Origin: Nitrosococcus wardiae
GTDB lineage: Bacteria; Pseudomonadota; Gammaproteobacteria; Nitrosococcales; Nitrosococcaceae
Assembly: GCF_004421105.1 (NCBI RefSeq)
Contig: NZ_CP038033.1
Span: forward strand, 1,755,659 to 1,819,658
Direction: 5' to 3'
Length of the DNA: 64,000 nt
Shown here: piece after piece, positions 16,303-24,364 of the stretch
Layout of the letters: every line of letters starts with the position of its first letter
Position numbering within the stretch: position 1 is the stretch's first letter
The notes under the pieces: generated by a model
Told to the model about the DNA's origin: nothing
Database searches by the model: none
What the model saw: the letters and a program-made list of their open reading frames with translations, nothing else
Program-made: the position numbers and the translations under genes

Positions 16303-17766
16303 CTACATCCGTCTCTTTCGGTTGAATATCTTAGACAAGTTTGAACAGTTCCAGCGACCTTGGAGCATTCTGTGGTGAGCATCGTTTAGTTTCTTGAGTA
16401 TCCGGTAGCAGTTATCCAGTTCCCGACGATCTTGATCCTGCTCCACCCGAGCGAGGCAGCGTTCGTAGATCAAAGTGCCGTGCTCGTATAGAACCTGCTG
16501 GTCCCGCTCCTGGTAGGTCAGGGGTAGAATCATGGCCAGGCTTTCCAGTAGCTTCAGCACTACGGTGATCTGCTCTCCGCCGTAGCGGCGCAGGGGACTG
16601 TAAGCCGCTTTGGCTAGGTCGGCGAAGGTGACCGGGTAATCGATTAGCCGAACCTGACCGTCGTTATCCCGGTAGGCAGTGGGTGGGGGCACTCGGGAAG
16701 CGGCTATAGCCAGCGCGGTGGCGATCCGGTCGATACAGGTCATGGCGGTGAAGGGGTCATTGACCCCGCGGGACAGAGCCCTAACCGCTACCTCTACCAA
16801 CTGGCGCACAGCAAACTCTGGGTCCTGTTCCGGGGTGGGATGGGAGCCTAGCAGCAGGGCGGTATTGACTGCCGTGACCAGCTCGTCGTCGGCCTCCGCA
16901 CAGGGGCCGAAGCGCGCCACTGTGGCCCCGGCCACTAGATAGCATCCCGGTCGATAGAGCAGTTCCAGTTGCCCGCTGCGGTGGTAGGCTAGTCGCACCA
17001 GACTTTGATGATCCACCGCCTGGATATAGCCACTTTGGCTGATAGGGATGGTGCAGATTGGAGCAGTGATCGTGGTGATTTCCCGGCCGTCGGCAGAGGA
17101 ATTTTCCCTGTCAGTAAATAGTCGTTCCAAGGTGCCATGTAATTCCCGGCTCACGGAGTTGAGCACATTCTCCACCTGCATGAAAGTAGTGACGTGATGG
17201 ATGTAATAGATCAGCACTGCAATACTGAGAATAGCCAACAGTATGGCCGTGACCAGGGATAAGCTGGGCACAAAAGTGATATTATCAACGGCCTGGATGC
17301 GGCGCAGGATCAGCAAGCAATAGAGATAAGTGGCAGTAAACACCCCCAGGACCAGCTGATTGCCCTTATTGAGCATAAAGTTACGGATTAGCCGGGGTCC
17401 AAACTGGTTGGAGGCTAACGTCAGCACCACAATGGTGATGGAAAACACAACACCGGCCACGGTAATCATGGAACCGGCCACGGTGGAGAGCATAGCTCGG
17501 GCTCCGGCCGGTTCATGGGAGTAGATCCAGCGCCACTGGGTGGCCCAGCCGGAGCCGTAACGATCATCAATGAACAGGGTCAGAAAGGACAGCAGCACCG
17601 CCCCTAGCAAGATCAGGGCAGGCAGAAACCAATAATTAATGGTAAAGCGGTACCAAAGTCTTTTCAGAAAGAACTTGATCCCCTTTCCCTTGAGTTTTTC
17701 CCCGGAACGCCAGAGCTGGGTTAGATTCTGGCTGCCACGGTGTATATCGAAGCGGATATTTTTCAA
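16303..17766 (-). CDS. DUF2254 family membrane protein
   Basis: 487 residues from a TTG codon at 17766 that has a strong AAGGAGG 9 bp upstream; the frame is open further upstream but without a good start. The N-terminal region holds four membrane helices (YWFLPALILLGAVLLSFLTL, SMITVAGVVFSITIVVLTLA, a LVLGVFTATYLYCLLIL helix, and LVTAILLAILSIAVLIYYI). A large soluble domain follows, with a VRQLVEVAVRALSRGVNDPF motif that is a DUF2254 hallmark. The function is unknown. No operon partner. Confidence 0.85.
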   Translation of the reverse strand: MKNIRFDIHRGSQNLTQLWRSGEKLKGKGIKFFLKRLWYRFTINYWFLPALILLGAVLLSFLTLFIDDRYGSGWATQWRWIYSHEPAGARAMLSTVAGSMITVAGVVFSITIVVLTLASNQFGPRLIRNFMLNKGNQLVLGVFTATYLYCLLILRRIQAVDNITFVPSLSLVTAILLAILSIAVLIYYIHHVTTFMQVENVLNSVSRELHGTLERLFTDRENSSADGREITTITAPICTIPISQSGYIQAVDHQSLVRLAYHRSGQLELLYRPGCYLVAGATVARFGPCAEADDELVTAVNTALLLGSHPTPEQDPEFAVRQLVEVAVRALSRGVNDPFTAMTCIDRIATALAIAASRVPPPTAYRDNDGQVRLIDYPVTFADLAKAAYSPLRRYGGEQITVVLKLLESLAMILPLTYQERDQQVLYEHGTLIYERCLARVEQDQDRRELDNCYRILKKLNDAHHRMLQGRWNCSNLSKIFNRKRRM

Positions 17767-18309
17767 GGGAGTTTCCCTCCTTATAGTCTTGTTAACCCTA
17801 TCATCGAGACCCTTTTCCAAATTACTAGCCACTGGGCTGCCTCTGCCAGCGATAACCCTTGGCATAGGGATCCATAAAAAAAGCCTGGAGGAGATCCGGG
17901 CTAGAGGGTTAGAGAGAATATGCTGCAATTTTCCCGCCTCTCAACACAGAGAGACATGCCTAAGTTTAAAGTTTATTTTTCTACTAACTGGAGTTCTATA
18001 GAGGAATACCCTGTCACTTCAAAATTTTTGTCGAGGAACTTAAATCCCTACAGCCAACAGGTACTACGCTAGACTTGAGTAGCATTACTTTTTGAGCACT
18101 ACTATATTTTGAACTATGCTTTTAGTAGTTAGAGACGAGTCGGGAATATCCGCCGACGTTTAGCCTGAGATTGACGAGTTGCTGAGGCCGATGGGTGTGA
18201 AGCAAGCCGTCGCAGTGAATCCAAATCAGCGTGCCCCATTAGACGCGTGTTGGCAAAATGTTGCGTGTCTTTTGTTTTGGGCTAGCCGGCTATCTCAAGG
18301 AGAGAAGTT
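17767..18309. other. Intergenic region with left arm of an inverted repeat
   Basis: No gene is supported. At 18084-18102 it holds the left arm of a 19-bp inverted repeat whose partner lies downstream of the next gene. CAAGGAGAGAAG near 18296 is the ribosome-binding site of that gene. Confidence 0.4.
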
Positions 18310-18872
18310 ATGAGCGACTCAGCGACAAAATTAGGTGATGAAACCCGCGGTGAGACACTTGCGGATTACTGGCCGCTAATCTCGCTGATTGGTGGCGCAG
18401 CGCTAGCGGCGTGGGCAATCGCCGATGGTTTCTCTAGCGTTGATATGCGCACATTTATGCACGCTTACATGGGTGTTTTCCTGTTGGTGTTCGCATTATT
18501 GAAGATTTTCAACTTGAGCGGATTTCAGGACGGCTTTGTGATGTATGACTTGCTGGCCAAGCGGGTCAAGGCATACGGATACGCGTATCCTTTTATTGAG
18601 CTGGCCCTTGCGATCATGTACTTAAATTTCATTGCGCCTAATTTTACCTACTGGGCTACAGTGGTGGTCTTCGGGTTCGGAGCGATTGGTGTCGTAATAG
18701 CACTGAGACAAGGGCTCGATATTAATTGTCCCTGTATGGGCAGTGTACTCTCAGTCCCGCTCTCTACCGTAACGCTAACGGAAGATATTGGGATGTTGGT
18801 CATGGCACTGATTCTGCTATTTGTCTAGGCGTTAGCCCCTAAGTACATTGTAGGTAGTGCTCAAAAGGTAAT
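18084..18872. repeat. 789-bp unit bounded by 19-bp inverted repeats around the MauE-like gene
   Basis: Left arm ATTACTTTTTGAGCACTAC (18084-18102) and right arm GTAGTGCTCAAAAGGTAAT (18854-18872) match as inverted repeats at 18 of 19 positions. The unit contains exactly one gene, the MauE/DoxX-like protein, and no transposase. It could be a non-autonomous mobile unit; I found no obvious target-site duplication. Confidence 0.55.
18310..18828 (+). CDS. MauE/DoxX-like redox-associated membrane protein
   Basis: 172 residues. Four predicted membrane helices: PLISLIGGAALAAWAIADGF, FMHAYMGVFLLVFALLKIF, YPFIELALAIMYLNFIAP, and ATVVVFGFGAIGVVIALRQG, with a last hydrophobic helix at the C-terminus. A CxC motif (NCPCMGS) near the end of helix 4 is the feature shared with MauE/DoxX redox proteins. 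Those help disulfide or metal-centre formation in partner proteins. No partner is adjacent. Good ribosome-binding site (AAGGAG). Flanked by 19-bp inverted repeats. Confidence 0.75.
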   Translation: MSDSATKLGDETRGETLADYWPLISLIGGAALAAWAIADGFSSVDMRTFMHAYMGVFLLVFALLKIFNLSGFQDGFVMYDLLAKRVKAYGYAYPFIELALAIMYLNFIAPNFTYWATVVVFGFGAIGVVIALRQGLDINCPCMGSVLSVPLSTVTLTEDIGMLVMALILLFV

Positions 18873-18981
18873 ATTGCCCAAGCTTGGCGCATTGCCTCTT
18901 AAGGGTAATGGCAGATAAAATAGTCGTTTAAGCCGATATATCAGTCCGCATTCCATTTGACAGCTCGTCCGAGATGTGATC

Positions 18982-19446
18982 ACTTCAGCTCATCCAATGA
19001 ACTCAAAGAAGAAAAAAACAGGAGGCTTCGATGGTGTTTCTCCCCGTGCATTGTCCCTATTGCCAAAGCCATCGAGTAGTCAAAAGGGGAAGGAGTGAGA
19101 GCGGAGAGTAGCGTTATTGATGACAGAATGAAGCCTGCGCCCATCGCTCCTTTCGCTTGGATAATGTGTATAAGGGTCGTTTGCCACAAGTCAAGCAGCA
19201 GATTATCGAGATGGCGCTGAACGGGAGTGGGATACGAGAGACGGCGCGGGTTTTAGAGATCAGTCCCCACACGGTGCTCAAGGAGCTAAAAAAAAGAGTC
19301 CCGTCTTAAGTCGGTCAACCCCGCGCTGTTGAAGCGTTTGCCTGCAGAGCAGGCAGAAGTGCAGGTGTTGCGGGTTGAGCAAGAGAAAGTTGATGAAATG
19401 TGGAGTTTTGTGGGAAAGAAAGAGGGATCGGGTCGGAGGGAGAAAT
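18982..19446 (+). mobile_element. IS1-like remnant, copy 1 (truncated)
   Basis: An InsA-type zinc-ribbon protein is encoded from the ATG near 19031 (HCPYCQSHRVVKRGR), then three in-frame stops (GAG TAG CGT TAT TGA TGA), then the rest: ACAHRSFRLDNVYKGRLPQV and LNGSGIRETARVLEISPHTV. The InsB start (RLPAEQAEVQVLRVEQEKVD, EMWSFVGKK) follows, and homology stops near 19430 where the IS481 element begins. The same stops occur in copy 2 at 23235. Confidence 0.8.
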
Positions 19447-19465
19447 TTGTAAAGCACACGATTTG

Positions 19466-20099
19466 ATCTGACATTTTGCTGAAAAAAAGTCTATTCTGGG
19501 GGCATGCCCCCAGAATAGACTTAAAACGAAAAAGAGGCGTGTCAGAAGATGAGCACCTATCAAGAAAAGATCATCAAACCGAAATTGGGCGTGTTGGAGC
19601 TAGCCAAGCCACTGGGGAATGTCTCGCAGGCCTGTAAGGTGATGGGCTTATTCTAGAGACAGCTTTTACCGGTTTAAAGAACGGTATGAGACCGGCGGGG
19701 AACAGGCGTTGGTGGAGATCAGCCGCCAGAAGCCGATGATCAAAAACCGTGTGCCGGAGCCTGTAGAGCAGGCGGTGGTGGATTGAGCCATCGAAAACCC
19801 GGCGCTAGGCCAGCGGCGGGCCTCGGCCCAATTGCAGTAGCGGGGAATTATCGTCTCTTCTTCAGGGGTGCGCTCCATCTGGTTGCGCCATGATTTGGAG
19901 ACCCTGAAAAAGCGTCTCAAGGCGCTGGAGGCCCGCTCGGCCCAGGAGGGGCTGGTGCTGACTGAAGCGCAACTGGCCGCGCTGGAGAAGGCCAAAGAAC
20001 AACGCGAAGCCAAAGGGGAGATCGAATCGGAGCATCCCGGTTATCTGGGCTCACAGGACACCTACTTTGTGGGGACGATGAATAGTGTGTCTGTCAGAT
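19466..20099 (+). mobile_element. Internally deleted IS481-family element
   Basis: The frame from 19549 encodes [30 protein letters not shown] and [20 protein letters not shown], then after in-frame stops [20 protein letters not shown] and [18 protein letters not shown]. This is the DNA-binding half of an IS481 transposase. The DDE domain is absent. Both ends keep an inverted ATCTGACA / TGTCAGAT (19466-19473, 20092-20099), so this looks like an internal deletion derivative. A palindrome TCTATTCTGGGGG / CCCCCAGAATAGA lies just inside the left end (19490-19519). Confidence 0.75.
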
Positions 20100-20244
20100 T
20101 AAGTCTAGAGTTTTACACGACGTCTCATTGCTACTGGAGCGGACACTGCGCCGTGGCTGTGCCTCGTGCTCGCGATGGGCTCATTCGGATTGCCCACTCT
20201 GCTTGGGGTGCCGCTCAGCTCTCGGGCCGTTAGGAATGTAAGAG

Positions 20245-20556
20245 GTGGATGTATTCAGGTGTTCAGTGAGGTTCAGTGATGGCCTGGTGGTGACCTGCGA
20301 TGGAATAGCCTACGAAGGGAAGCTTTGGCTCGTTCCTTTGTGGCTTAGACATCCGAGAAACCCCGTTGTCCTACCCGAGCGAATGATTCGCTTCGATTTG
20401 TGCCCGCATCAGAAGGCGGAAGGGGGTGATCTAGATTACCAAAACATCCAACTCCCCATACCTAAGTCCGCCCTTCGTGGCGAGGTACCGCAAGGTATCG
20501 AATATATCGATCGCCCACAAAACCTTGAGGTTCCAGTTCACTTACTACGCCGTTAG
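20245..20556 (+). CDS. Hypothetical protein
   Basis: 103 residues from a GTG: MDVFRCSVRFSDGLVVTCDG, then IAYEGKLWLVPLWLRHPRN and ALRGEVPQGIEYIDRPQNLE. The composition is protein-like, with no signal peptide or membrane helix. No family recognised. It lies between two insertion elements and may be accessory. Confidence 0.5.
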   Translation: MDVFRCSVRFSDGLVVTCDGIAYEGKLWLVPLWLRHPRNPVVLPERMIRFDLCPHQKAEGGDLDYQNIQLPIPKSALRGEVPQGIEYIDRPQNLEVPVHLLRR

Positions 20557-20656
20557 TAGATAGGACATTTGCCCCTATGCACTCGTTTCCTGTGGCCACG
20601 CCAGGAAATTCTCAGGATCTACCCTGGGTTTTTGCCGTTTGCAAGCCTGCCCCAGG

Positions 20657-20683
20657 CTAATACCAATTTCATGTAATTTTGCA
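20657..20683 (+). repeat. Left arm of a 27-bp inverted repeat spanning 8 kb
   Basis: Begins CTAATACCAATTTCATG and continues TAATTTTGCA. Its inverted partner at 28697-28723 differs at one base. It lies just outside the left end of the IS630 element. Confidence 0.75.
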
Positions 20684-20710
20684 CTGTATAGGTCTAATGT
20701 ATAGCGGTTC

Positions 20711-21283
20711 TCACTTAAGTGAGGGACAGAGTCCACAATGTTTAAAATAGGCTTGACAGTCTTGGGGGGAAATCAGCGTGAGTGCTTCGCTGAGGGCGTG
20801 ATAAAGTTGCTCTTTTGTCCGGGCCGCTTTTTTCTTTAGGCAATGTTTTAGCTTGGACCAAGCCTATTCAATAGGGTTGAGTTCAGGAGGATAGGGTGGT
20901 AAAGAGACCACCCTAGCGCCGGTCTGCTCGATTGGCTCAATCGCCTCTTCATCTCGGTGAGCGGCGGCATTGTCTAAAATGACCACCTTCCCTTCGTGGA
21001 GGTGAGGCCAGAGGAAATGCTCGACATCATAGAGGAAAACCGGGCCATTGAGCGTGCCTTCAAAACACATCGCAGGCAGGACTCCGTCCCTGGATAGGGC
21101 CCCGATGGTGCTAATGCGTTCGCCTTGGGTCGTCGGTTTTTTTCCATAGGCTCTTTGCCCTTGAGGGGCCCGTCCATAGGCGGGGGTCAGATTCAATACC
21201 GCTCCGGTTTCCTCGAGCACAATGAAGTCTTCGGGGGAACACAGGCTCACTTCGACCCAATACTCAAGCCAGCGTTGTTTCAC
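20711..21283 (-). pseudogene. IS630 transposase catalytic half with internal stop
   Basis: The DDE domain: FIVLEETGAVLNLTPAYGRA (the first D is read as E in this copy), VVILDNAAAHRDEEAI and LPPYPPELNPIE. A TAG follows directly after NPIE, after which the frame resumes AWSKLKHCLKKKAARTKEQL and ends SPQDCQAYFKHCGLCPSLK. Catalytic aspartate 1 appears changed to glutamate and the amber codon removes the last 50 residues, so it is probably inactive. Confidence 0.7.
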
Positions 21284-21671
21284 CCGGGGCGTGTGTTTTT
21301 TGGGATCGTAGAACGTTTTTTTTTCGCGTGATCCGGTGCTTTTTCAGCCCTCGATCCATGGCCGAGGTGCTTATCGTTTCACCAAAGCGGGCTTCAAATC
21401 GCTGGCACAATTCGTGGAGCGTTAAATCGGGTTCGCGCTGGAGCACCTCGGCCAAATACTGGGCCCTTGGCTCATCAATTTTTGCCGGATGCCCCACCCC
21501 TTCTCGGCGCTTGGGATGGACCGTCCCCGTCTCCCGAAAGCGCCTCAGAAAACCACTGACTGTGTTCTTCGATACTTTAAATCGTTTCGCCAGCTGACGG
21601 ACCGAACCCTCTTTGTTCCTATAGGCTTCAATGACTTTTTGGCGTAGGTCTAATGAATAGGGTGCAGGCAT
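21264..21671 (-). CDS. IS630 transposase N-terminal half
   Basis: About 135 residues starting MPAPYSLDLRQKVIEAYRNK. The paired helix-turn-helix region is VRQLAKRFKVSKNTVSGFLR and a linker HPKRREGVGHPAKIDE. The second HTH is LTLHELCQRFEARFGETIST. The frame runs into a run of eight A at 21308-21315 (minus strand CGAAAAAAAACG) where a frame change joins it to the catalytic half. An upstream ATG five codons earlier is less likely. Confidence 0.8.
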   Translation of the reverse strand: MPAPYSLDLRQKVIEAYRNKEGSVRQLAKRFKVSKNTVSGFLRRFRETGTVHPKRREGVGHPAKIDEPRAQYLAEVLQREPDLTLHELCQRFEARFGETISTSAMDRGLKKHRITRKKNVLRSQKTHAPGETTLA

Positions 21672-21751
21672 CGTATTTAAACCCATTCAATCGGGTTGAA
21701 GAAAATAAACAACTTTAATATTGTACCTAATGAAAACGGGAATTGCTATAA

Positions 21752-22594
21752 AGCCGCCTCTGGAGCCGGAGCGGAGGTGAGCGTGCGTAGTAAACAGGGT
21801 GATGACAGGCGCCGCTCTGATTGTGGAGCGTGTGGAAGAGGCCGCTCCAGGCATGTTTCTCTAATAACATTAGAGCCTCACATGGAGGTTAGGCGCTCCC
21901 CTAGCAAAGTCGCGAAGTGAAACGGCGCGCCGAGCGCGAGGAGCGGTAAAGACCCCAAGACCAAGGTCACCCCTTCGTCGAGGACCGCGAGGAACCGCGA
22001 ATTCTCCAGATTGATGAAGTTTTGTAGGAACAAAATTGAAATCAGTCATGGCGAAACTCCAAAGAGCCTCCCTTAAGTGCGAAAGCTCTTGCTGTTATTG
22101 GGCCGCCTGTACTTAAGGTAGCTTTTAGTAAATTTAGAATGAGAACCTAAATGAAGTTCAAAACTTCCTGGGCGTGATTCTCTTTCTTCTACCGGAGATT
22201 TACACCACGAAGATCAAATACTTCCAGGATACAGATACACTCTATATGTAAACTTCGTCATTAGGGCACAGGAAGGCAGCGGGGGATACTAGAAGGAAGA
22301 ATGATAAGCAGGCGAGAGAGAAGGGGGTGTCTGTGAAAAAGCTTCTCTCAAAGCGGATAGGCACCCTCTTCTTTGCTTCCAATCAGAATGTGGACATTTT
22401 GTGGACAATGGTAAGAATCCATTCTACACAGTAGGGCATTTTGCAATGGGCGCCCATATAATTTGATTAATAAAAACAATGGCTTACTATTTTCTCGCAT
22501 CTCGGTGTCAAACCTTGCCTACTGTCAATTGTGGCCTTGCGGTAATATCCATCTCACTAGCCACACTTTAATCACCCGGCTAAATTCAGGTTTT
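21752..22594. other. Gene-free stretch in the mobile region
   Basis: About 840 bp with no supported gene. It contains a short repeat (21893-21959) shared with 33243-33402. The rest is AT-rich and many stops break all frames. I see nothing else I can name. Confidence 0.4.
21893..21959 (+). repeat. Dispersed GC-rich repeat, copy A
   Basis: GCTCCCCTAGCAAAGTCGCG, AAGTGAAACGGC and GAGCGGTAAAGACCCCAAG match the reverse complement of 33243-33402 at both ends. The middle is deleted relative to copy B. Confidence 0.65.
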
Positions 22595-22825
22595 TTAAGA
22601 ACTAGGTAGCACGGCTCTATCTTCTGCCGCATTGATGAGGCGCGGAAAGGCAATGATAGCGGGTTTCCTGCCAGCTTGCTTACGCAGAATCGTTAAAATA
22701 CCTACCTGAAGAAGCTGGCGAATAAGCGGATGGGCGCTAGGTTTTGGAATACCGGTGCGCTCTATAAAATCACTGGCGCGAAAAATAGGTCGGTCAAATA
22801 GAGCATCTACAATTTCATGTGTATC
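22595..22825 (-). pseudogene. C-terminal remnant of a Fic-family protein
   Basis: 76 codons with no start: HEIVDALFDRPIFRASDFIE, RTGIPKPSAHPLIRQLLQVG and ILTILRKQAGRKPAIIAFPR, ending AAEDRAVLPSS. This is the winged-helix C-terminal domain of large Fic (AMP-transferase) proteins, which usually ends with the same PAI-x-x-FPRLI pattern. The catalytic HPFxxGNGR domain is missing. A TAA stops the frame upstream. Confidence 0.7.
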
Positions 22826-22913
22826 TTATTTCTATAATTTGAGGGTGCCAGCGAAAGGAGGCGGGGCAACTCAAGAATTTGCATTTGCATAGGCAAAGGA
22901 TTAACCTTTTTAA

Positions 22914-22972
22914 CGTGACTAAATCGTGACGCAACGCTGTCAAAAGGGGGGGTCGTGACATATTTAGTCACG
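22914..22972. repeat. Inverted repeat with 37-nt spacer
   Basis: Arms CGTGACTAAAT (22914-22924) and ATTTAGTCACG (22962-22972) are perfect complements. A further CGTGAC lies inside each arm. It could be an operator or element end; nothing adjacent identifies it. Confidence 0.5.
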
Positions 22973-23032
22973 CTAGGCGCGGGGAATGGCTAGTAAGTTG
23001 TTGAATTTATTAACCCATGTTTGTGAATTCTA

Positions 23033-23080
23033 GGCCTTCTAAGCCGAGGGTAGTAGGTTCGAATCCTACCGGGCGCGCCA
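23033..23080 (+). other. 3' half of a tRNA-Arg(TCT): probable attachment-site remnant
   Basis: The sequence contains part of the anticodon stem and the loop CTTCTAA, then the full T arm (GTAGG TTCGAAT CCTAC) and the acceptor 3' strand CGGGCGC-G-CCA. The 5' half (acceptor, D arm) is absent, so it cannot fold as a tRNA. Such a 3' fragment is what remains when an integrase-borne island recombines at the 3' end of a tRNA gene. No integrase is in the window. Confidence 0.75.
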
Positions 23081-23234
23081 TATAAAATCAAGGACTTATC
23101 ATGATACAGGAAGTGCAAGGATCTACCTCTGGCACAGTAATGGCACAATTAGAGGTTGAAGTGGCTAGACTATTCCGGACACACGAACTCAAGTCATCTT
23201 AAAGACAAAATGAGGAAAGTGTGTTGTGATGAAT

Positions 23235-24030
23235 ACTTCAGCTCATCCAATGAACTCAAAGAAGAAAAAAACAGGAGGCTTCCCTGGTGCTTCTCCCCGT
23301 GCATTGTCCCTATTGTCAAAGCCATCGAGTAGTCAAAAGGGGAAGGAGTGAGAGCGGAGAGTAGCGTTATTGATGACAGAATGAAGCCTGCGCCCATTGC
23401 TCCTTTCGCTTGGATAATGTGTATAAGGGTCGCTTGCCACAAGTCAAGCAGCAGATCATTGAGATGGCGCTGAACGGGAGTGGGATACGAGAGACGGCGC
23501 GGGTTTTAGAGATCAGTCCCCACACGGTGCTCAAGGAGCTAAAAAAAAGAGTCCCGTCTTGAGTCGGTCAACCCCGCGCTGTTGAAGCGTTTGCCTGCAG
23601 AGCAGGCAGAAGTGCAGGTGTTGCGGGTTGAGGAAGCGAAAGTCGATGAGATGTGGAGTTTTGTGGGAAAGAAAGCCCAGCCGCGCGGGTTTGCGGCATG
23701 CCATCGACCATCGCAGCGGGCAGGTATTGGCCTACGTTTTGGGAACCCATCAAGACACCGTCTTTTTAAAACTCAAAAGACTTCTTGAGCCTTTTGGACT
23801 CACCCGTTTTTATACCGATGACTGGGGAACCTATCAGCGCCATCTGGACCCCAACAGACACCACATTGGCAAACAAGATACCCAAAAAAATAGAAAGAAA
23901 ACATCTCACCTTACGCACCCGCATTAAGCGATTGGCACGCAAAACGATTTGCTTTTCTAAAACCCAGCAAATGCATGATATTGTCATTGGGCTTTTTATT
24001 AATCGATATGAATTTGGGGTGCAAGTGTAA
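23235..24030 (+). mobile_element. IS1-like remnant, copy 2
   Basis: It starts with the same leader as copy 1 (ACTTCAGCTCATCCAATG) and encodes the same InsA with the same three internal stops. InsB follows across three frames: KRLPAEQAEVQVLRVEEAKV, then DHRSGQVLAYVLGTHQDTVF and RLLEPFGLTRFYTDDWGTYQ, then RKHLTLRTRIKRLARKTICF and INRYEFGVQV. Two frameshifts break InsB. Degenerate and inactive. Confidence 0.8.
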
Positions 24031-24364
24031 ATTTGGAACCTCCAGATCTGGAACACTACTCAGGTAAAGCATAGCCACTCCAGGTCTGGGTGCAGGCGGG
24101 TTCATGAGTATCATCAAACCGACATCTCTATTTAATTTCCTCGTCATATTGTTCGCCTAGACTATCACATCACAATATATCCTTATAGGTCGTTTACGAC
24201 TTCTTGGGAGTAAGTATCCGCTATTGTCCTTATCATCCCAGTGCTTGTGATAAAAGTAATGCAACACCATTCGAGTGCATTTTTCCTGATGCAGGTCAAA
24301 AATTGCATTAGTCCTTGACACTGGGGCCAAGGATCTCCAGAAACAAAAAACAGAGGAACCTAAC
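24031..24364. other. Gene-free stretch upstream of phoX
   Basis: No supported gene and no convincing Pho box. It should contain the old phoX promoter. GAGGAAC sits about 6 bp before the phoX ATG. Confidence 0.35.

Larger units (their letters stand above)
20700..21751 (-). mobile_element. IS630-family insertion sequence
   Basis: About 1.05 kb with related ends reading inward TATAGCGGTTCTC on the left and TATAGCAATTCCC on the right, next to TA as expected for IS630 target choice. It encodes a two-frame DDE transposase: a helix-turn-helix half (21264-21671) and a catalytic half (20711-21283). Confidence 0.85.

Noticed and set aside
19490-19519. 30-bp palindrome as an intrinsic terminator
   Set aside because: It lies just inside the IS481 left end and is better explained as part of that element, though it may block outside transcription.
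21696-22594. Search for a gene or integrase in the longest gene-free stretch of the mobile region
   Set aside because: All frames are broken by stops and nothing resembles an integrase, toxin or regulator.
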